Shown here in pieces: positions 25,445-34,332 of a stretch of DNA of 64,000 bases (position 1 is its first letter; every line of letters begins with the position of its first letter). The translations under genes were made by a program, and so were the position numbers. The notes beneath the pieces were generated by a model. That model was not told the origin of the DNA. It made no database searches and saw nothing but the letters and a program-made list of their open reading frames with translations. The DNA is from Acidimicrobiia bacterium (GTDB lineage: Bacteria > Actinomycetota > Acidimicrobiia > Spongiisociales > Spongiisociaceae): assembly GCA_011523635.1 (NCBI GenBank), contig WTGI01000043.1, positions 1 to 64,000 of the forward strand, in the 5' to 3' direction.

Positions 25445-26317
25445 CTAGGCGCTGATCCCGAAGAGTCCCGCGGCCGTATCGCCCATGATCCCGGCCATCT
25501 CCTCATCGGTGATATCGGTGCCCTGCTCGCGTGCGATCCGGCGGGCATCACGGTAGAGGTCCCTGGCGTCGGTGTTGTCGGATCCGAAGACCACACGGTT
25601 GACAGCGCCGAGTTCCTTGAGCTTCATAAGGGCGCCCGCCAGGACTTCGGGTCCCCAAGCGGTCCATCCCGCCATCTCGGCATAGAAGTTGGGGTGTTTG
25701 GCGACCACCGCCACCCCCTCATCCACCCACGGGTAACCGAGATGCGCCACGATGACCTTCAGATCCCGGTAGCGACGTCCGATGTCGTCCAGCTGGATCG
25801 GGTCCTGGAACTCCATCGCCGAGTTGATGGTGGCCGTCCACCCGGTGTGGATCATCACCGGTATATCCAACTCGAGACACTTCTCGTAGAGCGGGTCCAG
25901 CCGCCGGTCATTCGGGGAGTAGTGGTGGTAGGTCGGCACCAGCTTGAGCAGCCGGAAGTCCAGTTCCTTCACGCATCTCTCCAACTCGAGTACCGCCGCA
26001 GGGATGTCCCGGAGGGGATCCATCGCCGCGACGCCATACAGGCGCCCCCCGGACCGGGCAACCTGGTGGGCGACGTAGTCGTTGGGAACGAAGACGCGGT
26101 GGTCGTGAGGATGATCCGGATGGTGGGTTGTGCGGCGGATGTCTCCACCCTGGATCATGCCGATGTCGAATCCGGTGGCATCCAGGTGTTCGACGATATC
26201 TGAACCATCAACGGAACCGACGTCCCAACCCCATGGCGCGTACATCTCCCGTACCCACCACTCGGGGGCATGCTCGGGCACCTCGGTGACGTGCAGGTGA
26301 CAATCGATCGTTACCAT
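25445..26317 (-). CDS. Amidohydrolase-2 family protein, paralogue C (complete active site)
   Basis: 290 residues, collinear with the other four paralogues. It is the only one with every expected residue: His7/His9 (DCHLH), His157 (VMIHTGW), His192 (VAHLGYPW) and Asp247 (FGSDNTD). This is the likely catalytic member, a metal-dependent hydrolase or decarboxylase of the ACMSD-like group. Its stop is 49 bp before the SDR gene and its start is 6 bp after the stop of paralogue D, so the three form one operon. The tail differs from paralogues D and E (DLYRDARRIAREQGTDI against VYRSVN). Confidence 0.9.
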   Translation of the reverse strand: MVTIDCHLHVTEVPEHAPEWWVREMYAPWGWDVGSVDGSDIVEHLDATGFDIGMIQGGDIRRTTHHPDHPHDHRVFVPNDYVAHQVARSGGRLYGVAAMDPLRDIPAAVLELERCVKELDFRLLKLVPTYHHYSPNDRRLDPLYEKCLELDIPVMIHTGWTATINSAMEFQDPIQLDDIGRRYRDLKVIVAHLGYPWVDEGVAVVAKHPNFYAEMAGWTAWGPEVLAGALMKLKELGAVNRVVFGSDNTDARDLYRDARRIAREQGTDITDEEMAGIMGDTAAGLFGISA

Positions 26318-26322
26318 TTTGG

Positions 26323-27231
26323 TCAGACCCCCAATCCGTACAGGCGCGCTGCGCTACCACCCAGAATCGCCGCCATCTCCTCGTCCGTGAACGGCTCGGC
26401 CCCCCTCTCCCGGGCAACCCGGTTCACGCTGCGATACACGTCCGGCACCGTGGCCTCCTCCCGGCCGACCCGCACCTTGTCGCTGTTGTTCGATCCGTAC
26501 AGCACCCGGTCGAGTGCCGACAGCGACCGGAACCGGTCGAGGGCCTCGAACAGAGGCTCGGGCCCGAGTTCCGCGTAGTGATACATGTCGCCGTGGAAGT
26601 TTGGATGTTTCGCCACCAGCAGGATGCACTGGTCGATCCAGGGATCGGCCATCGAGATGATCACTTTAAGGTCGCGGAAGCGACGGCCGACATCGTCGAG
26701 TTGCACCGGATCGGCGTTCTCGAGCCTGGCCATGATGATCGGGGTCCATCCGGTGAAGAAGTGGGCGGGGATACCCAACTCGATGCACTTCTCGTAGATC
26801 GGATCCAGCCGCCGGTCGTTGGGCGAGAAATGAAGGTACGAGCCGAGAAGCTTGAGGGCGCGGAAGTCCAGCTCGTTGACGCATCGGTCCAGTTCCTCCA
26901 GGGCGGCGCCCATGTCCCGGATCGGGTCGATGACCGCCACTCCCTTCAACCGGTCCGGGAAGAGAGCGACTTGTCGGGCCGTGTAGTCGTTGGGAACGAA
27001 TACGTCATGGTCGGCGGGGTGACCGGGATGGTAGGTCGTGCGCCGCATGTCTCCACCCTGGACCAACCCGACGTCGACGCCGGAGCGATCCAGGAGGTCA
27101 ACTATCCATTGCCCGTCATAGTTGGCGAGAGCTCCACCGCCGTACGGTCGGTACATCTCGGTCAACCACCACTCGGGTATCTGGCTCGGGACCACGCCGA
27201 GGTGCAGATGACAGTCGACGCTGACCACCAA
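26323..27231 (-). CDS. Amidohydrolase-2 family protein, paralogue D (altered active site)
   Basis: 302 residues (MVVSVDCHLHLGVVPSQ), first gene of the D-C-SDR operon. The H-x-H pair is kept, but the third His is Phe (AHFFTGW), the catalytic His loop reads ISMADPWI, and the usual Asp is Asn (YGSNNSDKVRVG). It is most similar to paralogue E at 43754-44653, with which it shares the Asn change and the tail AAILGGSAARLYGLG / EAILGGSAASIYKIG. A pairing of an intact copy (C) with a changed copy (D) in one operon could mean a mixed oligomer, which is inference. Confidence 0.88.
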   Translation of the reverse strand: MVVSVDCHLHLGVVPSQIPEWWLTEMYRPYGGGALANYDGQWIVDLLDRSGVDVGLVQGGDMRRTTYHPGHPADHDVFVPNDYTARQVALFPDRLKGVAVIDPIRDMGAALEELDRCVNELDFRALKLLGSYLHFSPNDRRLDPIYEKCIELGIPAHFFTGWTPIIMARLENADPVQLDDVGRRFRDLKVIISMADPWIDQCILLVAKHPNFHGDMYHYAELGPEPLFEALDRFRSLSALDRVLYGSNNSDKVRVGREEATVPDVYRSVNRVARERGAEPFTDEEMAAILGGSAARLYGLGV

Positions 27232-27394
27232 GGCCTCCCATCGTGGATAGTGCGATACGCGGTAGGCCGCTCAGTGTACAGACCGGCCCCGGCACGACAG
27301 CCCGGCGCTCCCGGGATGTAGGCTGGCGCCGGCTGGATCTCACGGGACGTTCTCGGGCATCCTCCGTCTGCGGCGCCACACAGGAGGACTTGGA

Positions 27395-28171
27395 ATGATG
27401 GGGTTGTCGGGCTCGAGGGTTGTCATCACCGGTGCGGCGACCGGGATCGGTCGCACGGTGGCCGAGAGGTGTGTCCAGGCCGGCGCCCGAGTGCACATCT
27501 GCGACATCGATGCCGACGCGTTGGCAGCAGCCCGGGAGGAAGTACCCGGTATCTCGACGACCCTGGCCGATGTCGGATCGGAACAGGACGTCGAGAGGTT
27601 GTTCGACGACGCGGTCGGGCGGCTCGGGGGGCTGGACGTCCTGGTGAACAACGCCGGGCCGAGCGGCCCCACGGTCCCGGTCGACGAACTCACCTACCAG
27701 GACTGGCGCGCCTGCATCAGCGGGAACCTCGACGGTGCCTTCCTCAGCACGCGGGCCGCGGCGCCCCACCTCAAAGAAGCCGGCGCCGGGGCCATCGTCA
27801 ACATGTCATCCGTTTCGGGACTCTTCGGTTCCCCGCTCCGGAGCCCTTACGCGGCAGCCAAGTGGGCCTTGCTCGGTCTGACGAAGACCTGGGCCTCCGA
27901 ACTCGGCCCCTATGGCATCCGGGTGAACGCGGTCTGTCCGGGAGGTGTGGCCGGTCCCCGGCTCGACCGGGTCATGCAGGACCTGGCTGACGAGCGAGGC
28001 GTCCCCTTCCAGCAGGTGTCCGACGAGTGGAAGATGCAAGCCTCCCTCCGGACGTTCATCGAACCTGACGAGATCGCCAACCTGGTCCTGTACCTGTGTT
28101 CCCCTTTGAGCGCCGGCATCACCGGAGCGGTCATCCCCATCGACGGCCACCTCGAGACCCTGGTCGGCTAG
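27395..28171 (+). CDS. Short-chain dehydrogenase/reductase (SDR)
   Basis: 258 residues with TGAATGIG (about residues 12-19), NNAGPSG, active-site SSVSG and Y-x3-K (PYAAAKWALLGLTKTWASELGPYGIRVNAVCPG). Asp in HICDIDAD favours NAD. It has the C-terminal pattern of 3-oxoacyl-ACP-reductase-like SDRs (GITGAVIPIDGH). It is transcribed with the 3-hydroxyacyl-CoA dehydrogenase 88 bp downstream and diverges from amidohydrolase D. The 163-bp gap before it holds its ribosome site (CAGGAGGAC) and nothing else recognised. Confidence 0.9.
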   Translation: MMGLSGSRVVITGAATGIGRTVAERCVQAGARVHICDIDADALAAAREEVPGISTTLADVGSEQDVERLFDDAVGRLGGLDVLVNNAGPSGPTVPVDELTYQDWRACISGNLDGAFLSTRAAAPHLKEAGAGAIVNMSSVSGLFGSPLRSPYAAAKWALLGLTKTWASELGPYGIRVNAVCPGGVAGPRLDRVMQDLADERGVPFQQVSDEWKMQASLRTFIEPDEIANLVLYLCSPLSAGITGAVIPIDGHLETLVG

Positions 28172-28258
28172 CCGCAGGACTTCCGTGCCGGGCGTCGGGT
28201 GGGCCTGTTTGGATGTGCGCACCGAACTATGGTGGCGCGCCATATAGCGAGGAGGGTG

Positions 28259-29209
28259 ATGCGACCTAGCCCGGACGAAGTACAGCGAATCACCGTGGTT
28301 GGCGCCGGAACGATGGGGCATTCGATCGCCCAGGTCTTCGCCCAGGCCGGGATCGATGTGGACCTGGTGGATCTCGACGAGACGGCTCTGGCGCGCGCCC
28401 CCCGGTTGGTGGAGGCCAACCTGCGCGTGCTCGTCGACGGAGGCCGTCTGAACCCCGCGGAGATCCCGACGATCCTGGGGCGCCTCCATCCGACCACGTC
28501 GCTGGCCGAAGCGGCCGCCCGGGCCGAGTTCGCGATGGAGGTGGTCAGCGAGACCATCGCCGCCAAGCAGGCGGTGGTCAACGCGTTCGAGGATGCGGCC
28601 GCGCCCGATGTGGTGCTGGCGAGCAACACCTCGGCCCTGGACCTCTTCACGCAGGTGACGGCGGACAGACCCGAGCGGTTCGTCTGCGCCCACTGGTTCA
28701 TGCCCCCGTACATCGTCCCTCTGGTGGAGGTGGCCGGCGGGCCCGACTCGTCGGGCGAGTCGCTCGAGTGGACCGCCGACCTGCTCCGGCGGATCGGGAA
28801 GCAGCCGCTCGTGATGAAGCAGTTCGCGATCGGCTTCATAGCCAACAAGATCATGATGGCGATGGGAGCTGCGGCGGAGGAACTGATGGACGACGGCGCC
28901 GCGACCTTGGAGGACATCGACTTCGTGATGAAGACCAGCGTGGGCGTGCGGCTGGGGCTGGTGGGCATATTCCAGAGCCTGGACTTCAACGGACTCGACC
29001 TGATCGCCGAAGGCACGGAAGAGATGGGACTCGAAGTGCCCCCCTACCTCAAGGAGGTCGTCGACCAGGGCTTCTACGGGCCGAAGACGGGCCGAGGCTT
29101 CTACGACTACGGCGGCCGCTCCGAACGAGAGGTGGTGCGTAAGCGGGACCTGGCCTACATCGCCGTACTGGACGCCCTGGAGGAGGCAGACGCCTTCTCG
29201 CCGTTGTAG
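28259..29209 (+). CDS. 3-hydroxyacyl-CoA dehydrogenase
   Basis: 316 residues from the ATG at 28259, which follows GCGAGGAGGG; an upstream in-frame ATG at 28199 gives an unlikely Arg-rich extension. NAD-binding GAGTMG at residues 15-20, SNTSAL, the catalytic His in HWFMPP, and a C-terminal helical dimer domain ending GFYGPKTGRGFYDY. It oxidises a 3-hydroxyacyl-CoA to the 3-oxo form. With the SDR just before it and the enoyl-CoA hydratase family gene at 45.4 kb, it fits degradation of a CoA-linked intermediate. Confidence 0.92.
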   Translation: MRPSPDEVQRITVVGAGTMGHSIAQVFAQAGIDVDLVDLDETALARAPRLVEANLRVLVDGGRLNPAEIPTILGRLHPTTSLAEAAARAEFAMEVVSETIAAKQAVVNAFEDAAAPDVVLASNTSALDLFTQVTADRPERFVCAHWFMPPYIVPLVEVAGGPDSSGESLEWTADLLRRIGKQPLVMKQFAIGFIANKIMMAMGAAAEELMDDGAATLEDIDFVMKTSVGVRLGLVGIFQSLDFNGLDLIAEGTEEMGLEVPPYLKEVVDQGFYGPKTGRGFYDYGGRSEREVVRKRDLAYIAVLDALEEADAFSPL

Positions 29210-29245
29210 AACCCCTCTTCGGGAACTATCGGGTCCCGCAGGTGA

Positions 29246-30409
29246 TCACAGGCGACCGGCGCCGTGCTCGGGGTACAGCTCTTGGTAGAGCCTCCCCCGC
29301 TGGTACGGGTAGGCATCCAGGACGGTCTCGTCGATCTCTATCCCCAGCCCGGGCCCGGTGGGGACCGCCATGCGGCCGTTCTCGACGCGATCCATGCCGA
29401 AGATGGGGTCGACGAGCAATTCGTCCCGTAGCGGCTGGTACGGATCGGGGTCGTACTCCAGCACCTCCGGCTCGATCGCGGCAGCGAGATGGAGACCCGC
29501 AGCCACTCCCACCGCGGTCAGACCCCCGATGTGGGGAACGACGGCCAGATCGTGCGCCTTCGCCAGGGCCGCCACCTCCATGCAGGCGAGTATGCCTCCG
29601 CAAACCGTCGGGTCCGGCTGGAGAACGTCCGCGGCGCGATGATGCACCACGTTCCTGAATCCGGCCAGGGAGAAGACGCGCTCGCCGACCGCGATACGGA
29701 CCGGCGATCCGGCCCGGAGTTCGGCAAGCGCTTCGATCATGTACTGGGGAATGGGCTCCTCGTAGAAGCTCACGTCGTACGGTTCCATCCTCCGGGCCAG
29801 GCGGATCGCCTCGCGGAGCGTGTACGTCCAATAGCCGTCAGCCATCAGAAGGCAGTCGTCGCCGATGACGCTCCTGGTCCGGGCGATCAAGTCGAGATCC
29901 CGATCCGGGTCGTTGCCCAGCCGCACCTTGATGGCTTTGATCCCGACCCCGAGGACATCATCGAAGTACGTCTCGTGCCAGCCGAGATCCACCTCGAACG
30001 CAGTGGTCCCCGTTGCGTACAGGGGCAGGCTGTCCACGCCGGCGCCGAGAACCGCCGCAAGAGAGACGCCGTGCTCCTGACCGAAGATGTCCCAGAGAGC
30101 GATCTCGATGGCGCCGATGACCTGCGCGGAGACACCGTCCCAGCCCAGGTAGCCGTCCAGCCATAGGTGCATCTCGGCGAGCCGGGCTCTGATCGCCAGC
30201 GGGTTCTTGCCGACCAGCACGTCGGCGAGGACATCATTGACGATGGTCTCCACGACCGTTGGGTACGAGTGCCCGTAGGACGAGCTTGCCTCACCCCATC
30301 CGACATGCCCCGCGTCCGTGTCGATCTTGACCAGCGAGAAGCTGCGATGCATCTCCGGATCGACCTTCATGTACCCGGCCGAGAAGGCCGTGATCCGGGT
30401 TATCTTCAT
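29246..30409 (-). CDS. Enolase-superfamily enzyme, mandelate racemase/muconate lactonising type
   Basis: 387 residues. N-terminal capping domain (to ~125), then barrel motifs: Lys161-Val-Arg163 at the K-x-K position, metal ligands Asp191 (LMADGYW), Glu217 or 218 (FYEEPIP) and Glu243 (VGERVF), and a late His in VVPHIGGLTAVG. These enzymes remove the proton next to a carboxylate, for racemisation or sugar-acid dehydration. The second Lys replaced by Arg and the late His suggest a dehydratase-like member. It is followed by a small barrel-type gene 31 bp before its own start, on the same strand. Confidence 0.88.
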   Translation of the reverse strand: MKITRITAFSAGYMKVDPEMHRSFSLVKIDTDAGHVGWGEASSSYGHSYPTVVETIVNDVLADVLVGKNPLAIRARLAEMHLWLDGYLGWDGVSAQVIGAIEIALWDIFGQEHGVSLAAVLGAGVDSLPLYATGTTAFEVDLGWHETYFDDVLGVGIKAIKVRLGNDPDRDLDLIARTRSVIGDDCLLMADGYWTYTLREAIRLARRMEPYDVSFYEEPIPQYMIEALAELRAGSPVRIAVGERVFSLAGFRNVVHHRAADVLQPDPTVCGGILACMEVAALAKAHDLAVVPHIGGLTAVGVAAGLHLAAAIEPEVLEYDPDPYQPLRDELLVDPIFGMDRVENGRMAVPTGPGLGIEIDETVLDAYPYQRGRLYQELYPEHGAGRL

Positions 30410-30440
30410 GCGATCACCGCAAGGAAGCCGGGACGGCGTG

Positions 30441-30806
30441 TCATTGCCGTGCCCGGGCCTCGAACTTGCCCACGAGGGTGGGAGAGGGAACCTCGTCCGG
30501 TGCGGTCTCCAGGTAACCGGTGACGCTGACGATCGTGTCCCGGAACCAGATGTCGAAGGGATGATCGGAAACCGTCATCTTGTCGAGGATGTCCTGGGGG
30601 TCGACGCCGTCGATGGCGACGATGGCCAGGTCCATCCCGGGAAGACGCTGCTCCCAGACCACCTCGCGCGAGACGCCCATCCGCCGGTGGTGGTCGGCCC
30701 ACTCCTCGTACCGGGGTCCGGTGACCTCCCGCATCATCTGGCGCCACGCCTCCCGCTTCCCGGGGAGTATCGGCGCCACTATCAGGAACTCGGTCGTCTC
30801 CGCCAA
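30441..30806 (-). CDS. Small ferredoxin-like-fold (dimeric alpha+beta barrel) protein
   Basis: 121 residues beginning MAETTEFLIVAPILPGKREAWRQMMREV, a strand followed by a long helix, then DLAIVAIDGVDP and a C-terminal DIWFRDTIVSVTGYL. The pattern recalls dimeric alpha+beta barrel families (DUF6176 or antibiotic-monooxygenase-like). No catalytic residue can be named. It is probably co-transcribed with the enolase-superfamily gene, which starts 31 bp downstream. Function unknown. Confidence 0.65.
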   Translation of the reverse strand: MAETTEFLIVAPILPGKREAWRQMMREVTGPRYEEWADHHRRMGVSREVVWEQRLPGMDLAIVAIDGVDPQDILDKMTVSDHPFDIWFRDTIVSVTGYLETAPDEVPSPTLVGKFEARARQ

Positions 30807-30943
30807 CGAGGTCTCCCATTCTCCGGGCAGGTGCGGAGTGTATCAATCGGGTGGGTCGCCCCACCGCTCCCGCTGTGGGTGTGGTCCTAGACTCGCCGGG
30901 TGCAATTGTTGGCCGCTTGCCCGCCCGACCGGAGTACGCCCGA

Positions 30944-31345
30944 GTGAAGGTATTCGACTTCGATCCGGGCAGGATCCACCTTCTGAGCCTGAGCCAGGGG
31001 GATGACCTGCTGGACTCGCTGACAGGATTCGCCCGGTCCAATGGCGTCCTGGCCGCGACGATCACCTTCCTCGGCTCGGTAAGCCGGGCCGACCTGTCCT
31101 GGTACGACCCGGATACCGGCGACTACCGCACCTTCGTCCGGGAGGAGCAACTGGAGGTTGCCGGCGGGACGGGCAACATCTCCCTGTACGAGGGCCAACC
31201 GCTGGTGCACATCCACGCCGTGTTCGCCGATTCGACCGGCCGGACGATCGGTGGCCACATCAACCCGGGGACCACCGTGTTCGCCATGGAGGCCACCGTC
31301 CAGCAGCTGGTGGGCGATCCGCCGGAGTTCTGGGGAACCTTATGA
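30944..31345 (+). CDS. PCC/DUF296-domain protein
   Basis: 133 residues from the GTG at 30944, preceded by GGAG; an upstream ATG at 30851 is possible but adds residues unlike the family. HIHAVFADSTGRTIGGHINPG matches the His-rich core of PCC (DUF296) domains, trimeric proteins known from plant AT-hook proteins and bacterial homologues. In bacteria they are proposed to bind metal or a small ligand; the role is not settled. It is followed by the ATPase gene after 99 bp. Confidence 0.8.
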   Translation: MKVFDFDPGRIHLLSLSQGDDLLDSLTGFARSNGVLAATITFLGSVSRADLSWYDPDTGDYRTFVREEQLEVAGGTGNISLYEGQPLVHIHAVFADSTGRTIGGHINPGTTVFAMEATVQQLVGDPPEFWGTL

Positions 31346-31444
31346 TCCGATACCGGTCCGGCAGCGCGATCCGGTACCCGGCTGCGCGGCCGGCATGTCA
31401 CCGCCACTAGTCTCCGTTCCTGCGGAACCCGCAAGGAGGCGCCA

Positions 31445-32263
31445 TTGACTGACCGCAGCTTCGTCGACGGTGACGTGGCCGCAGAGATCGCGGACGGGTC
31501 ACCGGTCATCTCGCTGCGGGATGTGAGCAAGGAGTTCAAGCTGCGGAGGGGCGAGTCGCTGCTGGCTGTCTCCGACGTCAGCTTCGATGTGGCGGCCGGC
31601 GAGTTCGTAGCGCTCATCGGGCCTTCCGGGTGCGGTAAATCGACCTTGCTGCGCCTAGTCGGATCGCTGGAGGTGCCTTCCGGCGGCACCGTGGTCGTGA
31701 ACGGGCGGCAGCCTGCCGAGTTGGCGGCCGCGCATCGCCTGGGAGTGGCGTTCCAGGATCACGCGTTGCTCCCCTGGCTCAGTTCGTGGGACAACATCGC
31801 GCTGCCGTTCCACGTAGCGGGGATGAAGCCGGACCGGGAGCGCATCTCCGATCTCATCTCGCTCGTCGGTATGGCGGGGTTCGAGAAGGCGAGGCCGAAA
31901 CAGCTCTCAGGCGGGATGCGCCAGCGCGTCGCCATCGCACGCGCCCTCGCCCTGAACCCCGAAGTCCTGCTTCTCGACGAGCCGTTCGGAGCCCTCGATG
32001 CAGTGACCCGCCGGCAGATGAACATGGAACTCCAGCGGATCTGGTCCGCCCAGCAGCACACCACGATTCTGGTCACCCACTCGGTGGACGAGGCTCTGTT
32101 CCTCGCCGATCGGGTCATCGTTCTCACCGAGCGTCCGGGGCGGGTAAAACTGGTGCAGGAAGTGGAGTTCGAGAGGCCCCGGACACGGGAGTTGGCGACC
32201 ACTCCGGAGTTCCACGCCATAGCCGACGAGCTCACCCTGGCCCTGGACTCGACGGGAACCTGA
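31445..32263 (+). CDS. ABC transporter ATPase, SsuB/TauB-like
   Basis: 272 residues from the TTG at 31445, which follows CAAGGAGGCGCCA. Walker A GPSGCGKST (59-67), Q-loop in VAFQDHALLP, signature LSGGM (154-158), Walker B LLLDEP (175-180), His in VTHSVDEALFLADRV. This subfamily powers nitrate, sulfonate and NMT1-type importers. It is the only ABC ATPase in the window, while there are three permease sets and two binding proteins, so it may serve more than one. The 169-bp gap downstream holds nothing recognised. Confidence 0.95.
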   Translation: MTDRSFVDGDVAAEIADGSPVISLRDVSKEFKLRRGESLLAVSDVSFDVAAGEFVALIGPSGCGKSTLLRLVGSLEVPSGGTVVVNGRQPAELAAAHRLGVAFQDHALLPWLSSWDNIALPFHVAGMKPDRERISDLISLVGMAGFEKARPKQLSGGMRQRVAIARALALNPEVLLLDEPFGALDAVTRRQMNMELQRIWSAQQHTTILVTHSVDEALFLADRVIVLTERPGRVKLVQEVEFERPRTRELATTPEFHAIADELTLALDSTGT

Positions 32264-32432
32264 GCGCCTGATCCCCGCCGGATCAGCCGGGGCCGCGGAT
32301 CAAGCTGCCTGTGTTCGAAGTCGACCTAGCAAGGGCGTCACATACGAAAGTGGCGCAGGCGGTGAGTCAGTTCCCCTGTCGGAGAGTGTTGTAACTGCAA
32401 GTCTGCCCTGTCCTACTCCTCGTAAGGGAGTT

Positions 32433-32831
32433 TCAGGCTTCCCCAGGTGTCATCTGGTAGAGAAGTATCAGGTTTCCACAGGTGTCGTCAAAGACCGTCT
32501 GGATGACTGGGCCTGCCGGGGTTGGTTCCATCTTGAACATCACGCCGAGCTTCTTCAATCGGTCGTACTCTTCATGAATGTCGTTGACTGCAAACATCGC
32601 ATGCGGTATGGCCTGTTCGAAGATCCCCTGCTGGTAAGCCTTGGCAACCGGGTTGTCGTTCGGTTCGAGAAGCAACTCGATGTCGTCGGGTCCCTCCGGG
32701 GAGACGACGGTTAGCCAATTGAACTCCCCCACGGGGAAGTCGTGCTTCTTGACGAATCCCAGGACCTCTGTGTAGAACCTGCGTGCCTTGTCCTGGTCGT
32801 TTACATGAATGCTGGTGAGGGCGATCTTCAA
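32433..32831 (-). CDS. VOC-family (glyoxalase/dioxygenase-like) protein
   Basis: 132 residues if started at the TTG at 32831 (LKIALTSIHVNDQDKARRFYTEVLGF), where the family pattern begins; an in-frame ATG at 32891 adds 20 unlike residues. Two beta-alpha-beta-beta-beta modules: IHVNDQDKARRFYTEVLGF and HAMFAVNDIHEEYDRLKKLG, with DIELLLEP and GNLILLYQ as the usual metal-ligand strands. The stretch is somewhat less GC-rich than its neighbours. Substrate unknown. Confidence 0.82.
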   Translation of the reverse strand: MKIALTSIHVNDQDKARRFYTEVLGFVKKHDFPVGEFNWLTVVSPEGPDDIELLLEPNDNPVAKAYQQGIFEQAIPHAMFAVNDIHEEYDRLKKLGVMFKMEPTPAGPVIQTVFDDTCGNLILLYQMTPGEA

Positions 32832-32987
32832 GAGTTGCCTGTGCCTTTCTTGGGGAACAACGGTCGAATCAGTTGGGAAAGCGCTGATCAAGGATCAGCA
32901 CCAACGCCGCGATGAGGCCCAGGAAGCATAGTTGCGGGGTGTGACCAAGCCTCAGGTCAGACCGATCCCGCCACCTTCGAACAGTTC

Positions 32988-33031
32988 CCAAAAGGAAAGT
33001 GGCGCCCCGTCAATCGGAGGCGCCACTTCCC
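32988..33031 (-). terminator. Rho-independent terminator after the second binding-lipoprotein gene
   Basis: On the minus strand GGAAGTGGCGCC is followed by a 12-base loop and GGCGCCACTTTCC, then TTTTGGG. It begins about 22 bases past the stop of the lipoprotein gene at 33053. Confidence 0.85.
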
Positions 33032-33052
33032 TACAACCGGAAACCCGAGCGA

Positions 33053-34231
33053 TCAGCAATCCAGGAGCGAAGCTCCGCAGCCGGCGAACGCATCATCGAG
33101 CAGGCTGGTATCGATCATCGACTCGGCACTGGGAAGGTTCTCGATACCCGTCAGGGCCAGGACGTCCCACATGGTGGACGCCATGAGATCGAAGTCCATC
33201 TGGAACAGACCCTTCTCGTCGGTAAGGCTGCTCGTCATCAGAGGTACCTGAGCGTCATGGACGGGCCGCTGGAACGAGATGTCCATGCCGATCTCGGCCC
33301 CTCCCCACTTGTTCATCATGAGGTCGATGGCTGCATCCGGATCGGCGAAGGCCGCTTCCCAGCCCTTGATCATCGCGCGCAAGAATCCCACCATCGCATC
33401 GCGGTTGGCGTCCAGGAAGCTCCGGTTGACGAACGCCAGGTCGTGATACATCTGCATGCCCAGTTCGGCATAGGACACGGCGACGTTGTCGATACCCATG
33501 AAGTCGAGAATGACGGGGTGGCTGTTCATGTAGTTGATCTGGCCACGCACCAAGCCTTCAGCGACCGGTGACGGGTCGTAACCGACCGGGACCATGTCGT
33601 AACACCCGGGCTCGAGCCCGTTGAGGGTCAGCAGGGCATCGAGTTGGACTATGTCACCCGGGGTGGCCCCGATCTTGCTGCCACATATGTCGCTGGCGGT
33701 CAGGATCGGGTCGGAAGCTAGGGAACTGATCCCCAGGATGCCCTCCTGCAACCTCGTCCCGAAGATCACGAAGTCATCGCCCTGTGACACCGCATCGGCA
33801 ATGATGGCCAGACCGCCGAAGCCGATGTCAGCAGCTCCCCCGGCCAGGATCTGTACGGGATGCGGCACGTTCGGGCCGCCGTACTCGAATTCGGCCACCA
33901 CGTTCTCCTCGGCGAAGTACCCCAACTCGTCCGCCATGTACAGCCCCAGGAATCCGGGATCCGCCGTCCAGTTCAGCCGGACACGGATAACCGTCGGCTC
34001 CATGGGAGCTTCCGTGGTCGGCGCCGCCGTTGTGGTGGGCGCCGCCGTTGTGGTGGGCGCCGCTGTCGTATCCGGCGCTGCCGTGGTAGCCGGAGCGGCC
34101 GTGGTTGCGGGCGCTGCTGTCGTGGCGGGGGCAGCCGTCGTGGCGGCCGGCTCGTCATCCCCGCACGCGGCCGCCAGCAAGGCCAATACGAGAATCATCC
34201 CGCCTAGTCGTGAACTACGTGAGTACCGCAA
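33053..34231 (-). CDS. NMT1/SsuA-like substrate-binding lipoprotein, importer set 3
   Basis: 392 residues from the TTG at 34231, chosen for the AGGAGGAG six bases upstream; the frame is open to 34291 with a basic stretch unlike a signal peptide start. Signal peptide with lipobox ending at Cys23 (LLAAAC), then a linker of about twelve Ala/Thr/Pro repeats, then RVRLNWTADPGFLGLYMADELGYF. It is close to the lipoprotein at 21812-22999 in the binding domain and in the GCGASLLDC end. The fused permease gene lies upstream on the same strand, so the two form an importer unit. Confidence 0.92.
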   Translation of the reverse strand: MRYSRSSRLGGMILVLALLAAACGDDEPAATTAAPATTAAPATTAAPATTAAPDTTAAPTTTAAPTTTAAPTTEAPMEPTVIRVRLNWTADPGFLGLYMADELGYFAEENVVAEFEYGGPNVPHPVQILAGGAADIGFGGLAIIADAVSQGDDFVIFGTRLQEGILGISSLASDPILTASDICGSKIGATPGDIVQLDALLTLNGLEPGCYDMVPVGYDPSPVAEGLVRGQINYMNSHPVILDFMGIDNVAVSYAELGMQMYHDLAFVNRSFLDANRDAMVGFLRAMIKGWEAAFADPDAAIDLMMNKWGGAEIGMDISFQRPVHDAQVPLMTSSLTDEKGLFQMDFDLMASTMWDVLALTGIENLPSAESMIDTSLLDDAFAGCGASLLDC

Positions 34232-34332
34232 TGGTCTCCTCCTACTTCGCCTCCGATGCGTCAGTCTGCCACCCCGACCCGTGGAATGCACCTTGTTTCT
34301 TGATCGCGATCCGGCGGGAGGGCGAAGAAGCG

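Noticed and set aside
31346..31444. An inverted repeat (GATACCGG ... CCGGTACC) as a terminator
   Set aside because: No run of T follows and the loop is long; it may be chance in GC-rich DNA.
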